64,000 bases of DNA from assembly GCA_015679245.1 (NCBI GenBank), contig CP064953.1, positions 1 through 64,000 of the forward strand. Direction: 5' to 3'. The notes under the pieces were generated by a model. That model was not told the origin of the DNA. It saw only the letters and a list, made by a program, of their open reading frames with translations, and did no database searches. Positions 27,162-36,026 of the stretch are shown here, in pieces. Positions within the stretch are counted from its first letter, which is position 1; each line of letters starts with the position of its first letter. The position numbers and the translations under genes are program-made. This DNA comes from Actinomycetaceae bacterium zg-1166. GTDB lineage: Bacteria > Actinomycetota > Actinomycetes > Actinomycetales > Actinomycetaceae.

Positions 27162-27542
27162 ATGGACTCCGTACGAATCGATGTGTGGCTGTGGAGCGTT
27201 CGCCAGTGCAAAACTCGTTCGCTTGCCACGGCTGAATGCCGTGCTGGGCATGTGCGCCTTAACGGCGAACCCGTCAAGGCGGCAACCCCTGTCAAGGTTG
27301 GCGATGAAGTACGTTATCGCGTCGCTGGATTCGACCGTATCCTCCGAGTTAAGGCTCTCATCTCAAAACGTACAAGCGCACCCTTGGCGCAGGCCTGCTA
27401 CGAGGATCTCACTCCCGAACGTCCCAAGGTTTACTTTCCCGTTATGCAGCGTGAACGTGGAACGGGGCGACCTACAAAGAAGGAACGTCGTGAACTCGAT
27501 CGATTAGTCGGGCGCGATTCTAACTTTGGCCACCGCGGTTGA
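27162..27542 (+). CDS. S4-domain RNA-binding protein (HslR/Hsp15-like)
   Basis: A 126-residue S4-domain protein resembling Hsp15, a ribosome-associated protein that handles stalled 50S-peptidyl-tRNA complexes. The N-terminus RIDVWLWSVRQCKTRSLATAECRAGHVRLNG is the S4 RNA-binding fold, and the C-terminus is basic (GRPTKKERRELDRLVG). It lies between nrdE and nrdF without obvious functional link, so it may or may not be co-transcribed with nrdF. Confidence 0.88.
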   Translation: MDSVRIDVWLWSVRQCKTRSLATAECRAGHVRLNGEPVKAATPVKVGDEVRYRVAGFDRILRVKALISKRTSAPLAQACYEDLTPERPKVYFPVMQRERGTGRPTKKERRELDRLVGRDSNFGHRG

Positions 27543-27684
27543 GTTTACGTGACAACAGGCATAGATGCGTGTGAGTGCGAGCTTCAAGCCCATCGAATGA
27601 GCACTGCCAAGGTTCCTCATCTCTCGTCTCACACCTCACACCGGCTCTGCCCTCGCTGTGGGAGAATAGAAGCGGCTTGTAAAG

Positions 27685-27700
27685 TCACCACATGGTGTGT
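27685..27700 (+). promoter_or_regulatory. Weak NrdR-like box upstream of nrdF
   Basis: TCACCACATGGTGTGT matches 9 of 12 NrdR positions and lies 87 bp before nrdF. No partner box is visible at the usual spacing, so this is only suggestive of shared control with nrdHIE. Confidence 0.3.
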
Positions 27701-27771
27701 GCCACCTGGCTCGGCAGGATTCCCGATGGCTGGACTTAGTGTTGTTCCAGGTGAAAGCTACAAGGCGGTAA

Positions 27772-28764
<993 letters not shown>

Positions 28765-28784
28765 GAGTTCTTAAGCGCTTTCCC

Positions 28785-29288
28785 TCAACGCACTGAGTGA
28801 GGCTCAGAGGAAGTAGAGGAAGATGTGGGTTCTTGCCGTTGGTGGGAACCCACATCTGTTTCTGCACTGTGCGAACTCTGGAGTGTGAGCTGTTTTTCAA
28901 GCTGCGCTTCGACGAAGCTCTGTGCGTGGGATTCTTCCTCGTCCAGGAGGGTTTTCTCTTGTGAACGAGGTGGGAGGGATGAGGTAGCTGTGAGTCCACC
29001 GCCTTGGGCACGAACAAAGGCGTAAGCCTCTGCCATCGGGACAAGAAGGGTGACAATATCTGTATTAAGAGCATCGGCAACCTTGACGAGCGTAGCAAGG
29101 CGCGGATTGAGGGGAGAGTTTGATTTGCGGTCAGAGAGTGCGGATTCCATCAATTGATAGTGGTTTTTATCTATTCCCGCGCGTGCGGCTACGTCTTCTT
29201 GAGTGAGTCCCTTCTCCAGGCGTTGCGAGCGGAGAGTACGGGCTAGCACGCGAGCCAGATCCGCTTCCGCTCGTGATTCATTCGCCAT
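28785..29288 (-). CDS. XRE-family helix-turn-helix regulator
   Basis: A 167-residue DNA-binding protein with an XRE/Cro helix-turn-helix at about residues 13-70. It includes LRSQRLEKGLTQEDVAARAGIDKNHYQLMES and a helix with LATLVKVADALNTDI. The C-terminal part (about 90-167) is hydrophilic and low-complexity, and the 3' end encodes a strong inverted repeat shared with the nrdF terminator position. An inverted repeat at 29324-29339, 35 nt upstream of the start, is a candidate operator. Target genes cannot be told from sequence. Confidence 0.85.
   Translation of the reverse strand: MANESRAEADLARVLARTLRSQRLEKGLTQEDVAARAGIDKNHYQLMESALSDRKSNSPLNPRLATLVKVADALNTDIVTLLVPMAEAYAFVRAQGGGLTATSSLPPRSQEKTLLDEEESHAQSFVEAQLEKQLTLQSSHSAETDVGSHQRQEPTSSSTSSEPHSVR
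28821..28857. repeat. Perfect 12-bp inverted repeat at the nrdF/XRE junction
   Basis: Arms 28821-28832 and 28846-28857 (AGATGTGGGTTC/GAACCCACATCT, 13-nt loop) lie inside the 3' coding end of the XRE gene, 57 nt past the nrdF stop. It probably terminates nrdF transcripts (GTTTCTGC follows) while also coding protein on the other strand. Confidence 0.75.
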
Positions 29289-29323
29289 ACTGTTCAGCGT
29301 GAGGGGTATTCACGGCTTTGACC

Positions 29324-29339
29324 ACCGTGTATGCACGGT
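29324..29339. promoter_or_regulatory. Candidate operator upstream of the XRE gene
   Basis: ACCGTG-TATG-CACGGT is a perfect 6-bp inverted repeat 35 nt upstream of the XRE start, a usual place for autoregulation. Confidence 0.45.
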
Positions 29340-29436
29340 TTCACCTCTTTGATGAGTTTTCTTACGTGTGTGAGATGCCCGAGCGGAAGAGGTGCAGGTA
29401 GTTTTACACTGCTTTCACTGCGCTCTTTCGCGTGAG

Positions 29437-29456
29437 ATCACGTGGTGGTACGTGAT
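29437..29456. promoter_or_regulatory. Inverted repeat upstream of the PAP2-like gene
   Basis: ATCACGT-GGTGGT-ACGTGAT is a perfect 7-bp inverted repeat about 200 bp upstream of the PAP2-like gene. It may be an operator for either divergent gene. The rest of 29289-29653 shows no gene. Confidence 0.4.
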
Positions 29457-29653
29457 ATCCCACCTAGCCTGCACTTATGGAGGTTGCAGGTTCGGCTCAT
29501 CGTGATCGCGCAGCTCTACCCGATGGCTCACACTTACAGGTGAGTTGCAGATTTAGGTGCTGACGCTTGTGGGGTAGGCTCGGAAAGGATCCGATTCACG
29601 CTCGGGGTGCTCTCGCTCATAAGCACAGTGAGCAAGACAAAGGTGGTGGAAAT

Positions 29654-31015
29654 GTGCGCGCACGACGCCTTTTTTCAGCGCTCGCGATAGCGGTTTGTGC
29701 TTGTGCCTCTACTCTTGCTCCTACAGTAGCTCCCTCAATTTCAGCCGAAGCTGCAGATCTGCCCGCACGTGACTCCCCCTCGAATTTCCCGGATATTTCC
29801 GGCATGTTCGAGGCATATCCTTCCCTCTCGCAGGAGGTACGTGCAGAGAACCTCGCATATGTTGTGCGTGCGCAGGCCAGGGCTTCAGTTGAGCGTCGTA
29901 CTCAAGCTGCACGTGACCTCGCCACCCTCGACCCATCCCTCCGCCCACTCATCCGTGGTGCAGGTCAAGAGCTTGCAGGTTACATCGAAGAGGCAGCCTC
30001 TTCTGGGAAACTTCCTCTCACCTCAGCTCTTCTTCCTACTCTCATCCCCGAGATACCTTCGGTGAGTGAGGTTCGCAACGAATTTGCCATCTCGCGACCC
30101 GTCTTTGTTGAACCTAGCTCTATCACCCAGATCGCAGGGGTGAACTACGAGGCTGTGGGTGCACTCACTTTCCCGAGTGATATTGCCCTCCGTGAATTCG
30201 TTACAGCCTACACCTTCGCCTCGTTTGTTCCTGAGATTGCTGCACAGATTGCGGCGAGCGGCGCTTTTGTGGCCGAATCAGCGATCATTGCGGGGCTTGA
30301 TTCTCCTCTCGACGTGATGGCTGGGCGCGCACTCGCGGTGCGTATCCTCGCCTTCCATTTCAACGACGACGATGTTCGTGCCCAACTTCGCGCCGCACGC
30401 AAGGAGGTACGCGGAGTTCTTGAGGCGATCTGTATGGAGAATCTTGGACACAGTTCACTTTCTCGATGCTTGGACGCATCTGTGGAATCTGGGCTGAATC
30501 TGGAAGTGAACCAAGGGCTCGTCGTCGCTCAACATGCAATGACTTTTGACTTTCCATCCTCAACCACCTTCGATTCCTCAGTGGCGAATGCGGGTGCAGC
30601 TAGTGCTATTCTCGCTGAGAGTTTTCCTGATCTTTCACCGCCACAGTTACGTCAGCTTCTCACACTGACGGCATTGCCAGCTGGAACACCTTATGATCTG
30701 GCTGGAGCTGTGAGCACTTTGGCGGATAAGGATTGGGGGCGCATCAATCTTGCAGCAGCACTCGCGGCAACACCGAAAGTTTCTCCCGATGGGTATCTCA
30801 CTCTTGCCGATAAGCACATCTCAGTGGAAAATCAGGCGGATTCGTCACGGGGAGGTGCTGGTTCATCGGGTGTTTTCCACGACATCTCAGAGATCCTTAC
30901 TTTCCCTGTAGCCTGGCTTGCGCTCCTTGTCTTTTTTATCTTCTTTGTCGCCTTCGTAGTGATTGTGTGGAAACTTCGCCGTAAGGTTGAAGATGAGTGG
31001 CGTGAGTATGAGTGA
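29654..31015 (+). CDS. Degenerate PAP2-family acid phosphatase homologue, secreted and membrane-anchored
   Basis: The frame opens at 29567, but the GTG at 29654 with GGTGG upstream gives a proper signal peptide (RARRLFSALAIAVCACASTLAP) and 453 residues. The body aligns by motif with secreted class A PAP2 phosphatases, whose signature is Kx6RP - PSGH - SRx5Hx3D. Here these read Rx6RP (Arg141), PSDI (174-177) and SAx5Dx3D (209-220, within GLDSPLDVMAGR). The catalytic His of PSGH and the Arg and His of the third motif are therefore gone. The C-terminal region has TALPAGTPYDL and WGRINLAAA as in that family. It ends with a membrane span (about 417-440) and a basic cytoplasmic tail. It is probably a pseudoenzyme or surface-binding protein. 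Confidence 0.75.
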   Translation: MRARRLFSALAIAVCACASTLAPTVAPSISAEAADLPARDSPSNFPDISGMFEAYPSLSQEVRAENLAYVVRAQARASVERRTQAARDLATLDPSLRPLIRGAGQELAGYIEEAASSGKLPLTSALLPTLIPEIPSVSEVRNEFAISRPVFVEPSSITQIAGVNYEAVGALTFPSDIALREFVTAYTFASFVPEIAAQIAASGAFVAESAIIAGLDSPLDVMAGRALAVRILAFHFNDDDVRAQLRAARKEVRGVLEAICMENLGHSSLSRCLDASVESGLNLEVNQGLVVAQHAMTFDFPSSTTFDSSVANAGAASAILAESFPDLSPPQLRQLLTLTALPAGTPYDLAGAVSTLADKDWGRINLAAALAATPKVSPDGYLTLADKHISVENQADSSRGGAGSSGVFHDISEILTFPVAWLALLVFFIFFVAFVVIVWKLRRKVEDEWREYE

Positions 31016-31324
31016 GTGCTGGAAGCATAGAGGTTGTTAAGGAATACAAAGAGCGTTACAAGGCTCCACAAGAGCGAGAAGAAATATCAAAATTTCAGAA
31101 AATTCCCAGGAAAGTTCCATGTGTTCTGGAGGTAGAACTGGTTCTATGGGAGTGTTGGTAGGACAAACCGGCATCGTCAAGAAACGAATCTCCTGAGTGT
31201 GGGCGGTGCCAGTACCTTACCGGCGAAGGTTGAGTGGTGTCAGCCCCAGAGATAATCGAATGAGAAACCATCGAAGATGTCGCTGGATCGGAGGTTCCCT
31301 TCCCTCCTTCTAGCTACCTGGTGG

Positions 31325-31358
31325 GAACGAGCGGCGATGTGTGGATCGCCGCTCGTTC
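31325..31358. repeat. Perfect 14-bp GC-rich hairpin, orphan
   Basis: GAACGAGCGGCGAT (31325-31338) pairs fully with 31345-31358 around the loop GTGTGG, followed by GCCTTTG. It lies 310 nt past the PAP2-like gene and 240 nt before the convergent MATE gene. It may end a long 3' UTR or an unannotated small RNA. The remaining gap (31016-31596) has no convincing gene but contains two copies of TGTGTGCCGCACA at 31495-31507 and 31514-31526. Confidence 0.7.
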
Positions 31359-31596
31359 GCCTTTGTGGGAATGTTCCTCAATGTTGCTCCTGTGGGAAGA
31401 AGCTGGGTTCCCTCCTGGATGCCTCCTGGGGGCCTTCTCGTCGTGCGCTACGAAGAGTTGTACGCCTCACGAAAATATGTATCCCGCGAACAAGTGTGTG
31501 CCGCACAGAGAGCTGTGTGCCGCACAAGGAAGCGTTCCACAAAGAAGCCACACATGTTTTACACGCGCACTGCCCACCCGAAGAGAGAAATGAGGG

Positions 31597-33018
31597 TCAC
31601 TGTACCTGTGCGGAGGATTCTTTCTCGATCCGCATCCACGTGTCGGTGCGAATACGGTGGTACATCGTGGCAGAGCGGGCTGCCATGAATACCACAGCGT
31701 AGGCAGCCCAGAGAAGTATGTGGCCAGCTATCCCGGAAGCCCAGGTGTGAAGTGCGAGTGCACAGGGGGCGAAGATGAGGAGAGAAAGGAGCATGTAAAG
31801 GGCGAGCTTGCGGGCATCTCCTGCACCGATAAGCACGCCGTCAAGCATGTAGGCCAGTGAGGAAAGGGGGAGTGCGGCAGCCGCAATCCACAGTGTCCAC
31901 ATCGCCAGGTTCGCTACGTTAGCGTCAGCGGACATGAGACGAGGAATGAAGGGGGAGGCGGCAGCAATCGCAAGGCCTAACCACATGCCATACCAGAGAC
32001 CCCGGTTCAAGCAGCGTGCGAGAATCTGGCGCACACGAGCCTGATCTGCGGATCCGAGGCCTTGTCCGACGAGAATCTGAGCGGCTGTAGCCAGCGCATC
32101 TAGCCCGTAGGCGGCGAAGTTCCATATGCTCATTGTGATCTGGTTAGAGGCCAAGGCCACTGTTCCCATCTCGGTGGCGACCCAGATCTGCAGAAGAATT
32201 GCTACACGAAGGCAAAGAGTACGCACAATGAGTGGCCCAGCTGAACGGAGAGAAGCGAGGAGCCCTCCGCCACTGGGTCTTAGGTGTGAGCCGGCCTTAC
32301 GTGCTCGGCGGATAACGGCGAAACAGAGACTTATGGCCATGAGTGTCTGCGCAGTTGCGGTGCCGTAACCTGCTCCGGCCACCCCGAGGTGAGTCACATA
32401 GATGAGGAAGAAATTGAGTGGAATATTCAGCAGTGCCCCGGCTGTGGTGGTGCAGAGGGCAGTGGTGGTATTTCCTAAGCCTCGTAGAGTGCCAGTGGCG
32501 GCGAGTACGAGGAGCATTCCTGGAAGTCCGAAAGCGGAGGCGTGGAGATACGCAGTGGCATGAGAGAGAACGTCTACGTCAGGGTGAAAGATGGTGAGGG
32601 TGGGTTCAGCCAGAGCAGAGATTCCCGTTCCGAGGAGGAGGCCAAGCCCTGCTGCGAGCCACATCCCTTCAACTCCTTGACCAAGAGCTTCGCGTATGCG
32701 CCCAGCACCCACAAGGCGTGCGGTTGTGGCCGTGGTGGCGTAGGCAAGAAAAATACAGAGGCCGACGAGAGTGGTGAGAACGGTCGAGGCAAGAGAGAGT
32801 CCTGCAAGTTGTGCGGTTCCCAGATTCCCCACCATCGCGGCATCGATTGCTACGAGTAGCGGTTCAGCCAGAAGCGAGCCAAGGGCAGGCAAAGCGAGCC
32901 GACGAATCTCGCTATCGATCATGCTGGGTGTTGTGGAGGTGATCTCTGGTGTGAGTGCTCCTTGTGTGGGGTGGGAGCGGAGTGCGTGAAGAAAACGGGA
33001 AGGATGTGCGGATTTCAC
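31597..33018 (-). CDS. MATE-family multidrug efflux transporter
   Basis: A 473-residue protein with about twelve membrane spans of the MATE/NorM fold (DinF-like), expected to export drugs or metabolites with cation antiport. Family-like stretches include LALPALGSLLAEPLLVAIDAAMVG, AAYGLDALATAAQILVGQGLG and LAYMLDGVLIGAGD. The GTG start at 33018 has AGGA upstream; an ATG at 32922 is a possible later start closer to the family N-terminus. Confidence 0.9.
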   Translation of the reverse strand: MKSAHPSRFLHALRSHPTQGALTPEITSTTPSMIDSEIRRLALPALGSLLAEPLLVAIDAAMVGNLGTAQLAGLSLASTVLTTLVGLCIFLAYATTATTARLVGAGRIREALGQGVEGMWLAAGLGLLLGTGISALAEPTLTIFHPDVDVLSHATAYLHASAFGLPGMLLVLAATGTLRGLGNTTTALCTTTAGALLNIPLNFFLIYVTHLGVAGAGYGTATAQTLMAISLCFAVIRRARKAGSHLRPSGGGLLASLRSAGPLIVRTLCLRVAILLQIWVATEMGTVALASNQITMSIWNFAAYGLDALATAAQILVGQGLGSADQARVRQILARCLNRGLWYGMWLGLAIAAASPFIPRLMSADANVANLAMWTLWIAAAALPLSSLAYMLDGVLIGAGDARKLALYMLLSLLIFAPCALALHTWASGIAGHILLWAAYAVVFMAARSATMYHRIRTDTWMRIEKESSAQVQ

Positions 33019-33256
33019 TGTTCTAATCCTACTTAGTTGCGCGACTGTGCATGGTGATTGTGAGGTCAGCGGACTTCACTCCAGGGATTTCAACTATGAG
33101 TACGTTGTGATTTGAGAGTGCAAATCGTTCAAGTTGAAGTTGAGGTTCCGAAGTTTTCCCAAATGTGACACAGTCGAAGTTTGTGCACAGAGTTTTCCAC
33201 TGATGTGGAAAGAGTTGAGGGTGAAAACACAACCTTTCCCCAAAAATATCCCCAGT

Positions 33257-33306
33257 TGTGGATAAATGCTCGCACTTCTGTGGATATTTGGAGGTGTTTA
33301 TCCACA
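33257..33306. promoter_or_regulatory. DnaA-box cluster upstream of dnaB
   Basis: TGTGGATAA (33257-33265, perfect), TGTGGATAT (33279-33287, one mismatch) and TTATCCACA (33298-33306, perfect, opposite orientation) lie 140-190 bp before dnaB. Additional TTCCAC/GTGGAA pairs flank them. The gap 33019-33446 has no convincing gene. Confidence 0.75.
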
Positions 33307-33446
33307 AATGACGCGCCGTGTGTCCACAACTCCTTCGGCGTGTTTCCACAGAACAAGTGTGTGAACGACTTGCACACGCACAGGTGTGACGTGTAATGAT
33401 CGAGCCGAAGGAAGCCCAAAGTGCCGAATTACGGAAGGGGGCAGAC

Positions 33447-34784
33447 GTGAGCGAAGGATCGTCGTTCGAACGCACACCGCCGCAGAATATCGAAGCTGAA
33501 ATGTCGGTTCTGGGGGGAATGATGCTCTCGAAGGAAGCCATCGCAGATGTGCTGGAAATCCTCCAAAGCGCTGACTTTTACCGACCTGCCCATGCCATAA
33601 TTTTTCAGGTAATTCTTGAGCTATTTGGCCGTGGTGATCCAGCCGATGCTGTGACCGTAGGTGCCGAACTGAAGAAAATCGGTGAACTTGAACGCATCGG
33701 CGGCCTTCCCTATCTCCACACCCTCGTCTCCACTGTGCCCACTGCAGCTAATGCTGCTTACTATGCCCATATCGTGCGCGAGCAAGGTCAGCTTCGTGCT
33801 CTTGTCGAGGTGGGGACACGAGTTGTCCAGCTTGGCTATACCACCGATGGTGCGGATGTGGCTGGATTAATCAACATGGCTCAGTCCGAAGTGTTTGCGA
33901 TATCTGAACGCCGCCAAGGTAATGAGTATGTGATGCTTCAGGACGTTGTTCCTGGACTCTGCGAGGAACTTGAACGCAACGAGAATCGTGACGGTAGGCT
34001 CCAGGGTGTTCCTACGGGATTCTCCGAACTTGACTCCAAGCTCAACGGTCTGCGGCCAGGTCAGATGATTATTGTTGCCGCACGTCCTGGGGCTGGGAAA
34101 TCTACACTCGCTATGGACTTCTGCCGCTCGGCTGCGATCCACAACAATCTTGGTGCCGCATATTTTTCCCTTGAAATGAGCCGCACGGAACTTTCCATGC
34201 GGCTGCTTGCCGCTGAATCCCGAGTGTTCCTTGATCGCATGATTAAAGGTGAGATGAAGCAGGATGATTGGGATCGTGTGGTTCAGACTCTCGAAAGAAT
34301 CTCCACAGCCCCGTTTGTGATCGATGATTCTCCCAACCTCACAATGGGTGAAATTCGGGCAAAGGCTCGGCGGATGAAGCAACAACACGATATCCAGCTC
34401 ATTGTTATTGACTATCTTCAGCTCCTCACTTCGGGGGCGAGATCTGCGGAGTCGCGCCAGCAGGAAGTTTCAGAGTTCTCGCGTTCAATCAAGCTCCTGG
34501 CTAAGGAGTTAGAGATCCCGATTATTGCCGTAGCACAGCTCAACCGTGATCCTGAAAAGCGCAACGATAAGCGCCCACAAGTAGCTGATCTGCGCGAATC
34601 GGGCTCTCTTGAACAGGATGCAGACGTGGTACTCCTCATTCACCGCGACGATATGTATGACCAGAACTCCGACCGCCAAGGCCTTGCTGAGATCATTATT
34701 GGCAAGCAGCGTTCTGGCCCCACAGGTTCTGTAGAACTCGCTTTCCAGGGGCATTTCACCCGATTTGCCGAGACGGCTTCCTGA
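33447..34784 (+). CDS. dnaB: Replicative DNA helicase DnaB
   Basis: DnaB unwinds DNA at the replication fork. I place the start at the GTG at 33447, preceded by GGAAGGGGG, giving 445 residues. The upstream start at 33396 lacks a ribosome-binding site. The N-terminal domain contains RTPPQNIEAEMSVLGGMMLS. The RecA-like core has Walker A ARPGAGKSTLAMDF, the Walker B region LIVIDYLQLL, and VADLRESGSLEQDADVVLLIHRD. No intein is present. Confidence 0.96.
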   Translation: MSEGSSFERTPPQNIEAEMSVLGGMMLSKEAIADVLEILQSADFYRPAHAIIFQVILELFGRGDPADAVTVGAELKKIGELERIGGLPYLHTLVSTVPTAANAAYYAHIVREQGQLRALVEVGTRVVQLGYTTDGADVAGLINMAQSEVFAISERRQGNEYVMLQDVVPGLCEELERNENRDGRLQGVPTGFSELDSKLNGLRPGQMIIVAARPGAGKSTLAMDFCRSAAIHNNLGAAYFSLEMSRTELSMRLLAAESRVFLDRMIKGEMKQDDWDRVVQTLERISTAPFVIDDSPNLTMGEIRAKARRMKQQHDIQLIVIDYLQLLTSGARSAESRQQEVSEFSRSIKLLAKELEIPIIAVAQLNRDPEKRNDKRPQVADLRESGSLEQDADVVLLIHRDDMYDQNSDRQGLAEIIIGKQRSGPTGSVELAFQGHFTRFAETAS

Positions 34785-34801
34785 ACTCTTCACTGAGATT
34801 T

Positions 34802-34852
34802 TTCGCGCAGAGGTGTGAGGGTAATTGAGTTTTATGTGAAGCTCTGCGCGAA
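34802..34852. terminator. Inverted repeat after dnaB
   Basis: A perfect 11-bp stem TTCGCGCAGAG/CTCTGCGCGAA with a 29-nt AT-rich loop lies 18 nt past the dnaB stop. It is plausible as a terminator, although no U-tract follows. Confidence 0.45.
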
Positions 34853-34962
34853 GCGGGAGGCTGCTCAATCGTGGAGAGTGCCGTCAGCACTTCACACCGA
34901 GTGGGCGTGAGAAGAATCTCCCTACCGTTACTTGCAGGCGTGATCGTCCTAGGAGCATTCTA

Positions 34963-34994
34963 AATACCGTCGGTATTCAATACTGGCGGTATTG
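34963..34994. promoter_or_regulatory. Twin palindromic operators upstream of the TetR operon
   Basis: AATACCG-T-CGGTATT (34963-34977) is followed by CAATAC-TGGCG-GTATTG (34978-34994), giving two palindromes 16 bp apart centre to centre. They closely resemble sites bound by TetR-family dimers and lie 260 bp upstream of the TetR gene, which they probably autoregulate. Confidence 0.75.
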
Positions 34995-35027
34995 AACTGG
35001 GGGACGAAAACACACATGCGGGTGGTT

Positions 35028-35064
35028 CGTTGTGAATTGTGAACGCAGTTGTGAGTTGTGAACT
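35028..35064. repeat. 19-bp direct repeat upstream of the TetR gene
   Basis: GTTGTGAATTGTGAAC and GTTGTGAGTTGTGAAC recur with a 19-bp period, one mismatch. They may be protein-binding half-sites. Nothing else is recognisable between 34995 and the TetR ribosome-binding site. Confidence 0.6.
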
Positions 35065-35252
35065 TGCGCCCCTTGGTTGTGAGCCTGCGTTCATTATTCG
35101 TATGGTTCGTCCTTCCACTCGTCAGTGTGCACAACGCAACACTGCCTGCATTCATGCGGCTTTCCCGTATGACAAGTGGAAGATAAATGCGGCTCCGATA
35201 CCGCCAGCTTTAAGCAGCTTCACGTAGTTCAGAAGAAGAAAAGGAGGCCTCG

Positions 35253-36026
35253 ATGAGGAAGAACTCCACAACATCGGCTGTGCCAGAACTACCTGCATCA
35301 GAACTACCTGTGCCAGCAGAATCTATTTCCTCAACTCAAGGTGTATCCACGGCGTCATCCCCAACACTGGTAACTTCTACGCCACTATCGCCCGACTCGC
35401 TAGGCACACACACCTCCACCGTTCGCCCTAAACGCCGAGATGTTCGCGAAGCGATTCTGCGCGCTGCGATCTCAGTATTTTCGCGTGAGGGTTACGACGG
35501 TGCCAGTCTCGAACGAATCGCAGCTGAGGCTGGCTTCACCAAAGGTGCAATCTACTCGAATTTTGGATCCAAACTGACTCTCTTTGTCGAGGTTATCCAA
35601 CAGCGCTTCGATAGTGAATCGGGTGGAATCGTTGAACTTCTCTCGGTCGAACTTGCAAACGCAAATAAAATTGAGACTATTGTCGCCCACCTTGCCAGCG
35701 AAATTGTTGCCCATCTCGACACGTTCATTCCCCTACAAGTGGCTCTTGCCCAGTTCCGCTCACATGCGGCCAGTGAGGTAGAAGTACAAGAAGCTTACGC
35801 TGAACTGTACGAGAACCGCGTCCAAGCCATCCTCTCTCTGTGTCGAGGCCATCATGCCACCGCACGAATCTCGGAGGAGAGGCTGCGCCTATTCACTCTC
35901 ACACTTCTCGGACTTGTGAACACCTTCTGCCTAGAATTAGCGGCACGCCCAGGCACGCCTGCTCACCTTCGCTCCCATGAGGAGATCCTTCGCCTAGCCC
36001 TGCAAGGAGTTCTTCATGGCCGCTGA
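35253..36026 (+). CDS. TetR/AcrR-family transcriptional regulator
   Basis: A 257-residue repressor with an unusual low-complexity N-terminal extension of about 60 residues rich in Ser, Thr and Pro. The TetR helix-turn-helix follows (about 62-118), with VREAILRAAISVFSREGYDG, IAAEAGFTKGAIYSNFGSK and the start of the ligand-binding domain. AAAGGAGG lies upstream of the ATG. The 3' end overlaps the ABC-ATPase gene by 11 bp, so it is the first gene of a three-gene operon. Confidence 0.92.
   Translation: MRKNSTTSAVPELPASELPVPAESISSTQGVSTASSPTLVTSTPLSPDSLGTHTSTVRPKRRDVREAILRAAISVFSREGYDGASLERIAAEAGFTKGAIYSNFGSKLTLFVEVIQQRFDSESGGIVELLSVELANANKIETIVAHLASEIVAHLDTFIPLQVALAQFRSHAASEVEVQEAYAELYENRVQAILSLCRGHHATARISEERLRLFTLTLLGLVNTFCLELAARPGTPAHLRSHEEILRLALQGVLHGR

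Noticed and set aside
31277-31702. Overlapping frames downstream of the PAP2-like gene
   Set aside because: All three plus-strand frames are open over the same GC-rich stretch with repeats and a hairpin. None has a ribosome-binding site or domain.
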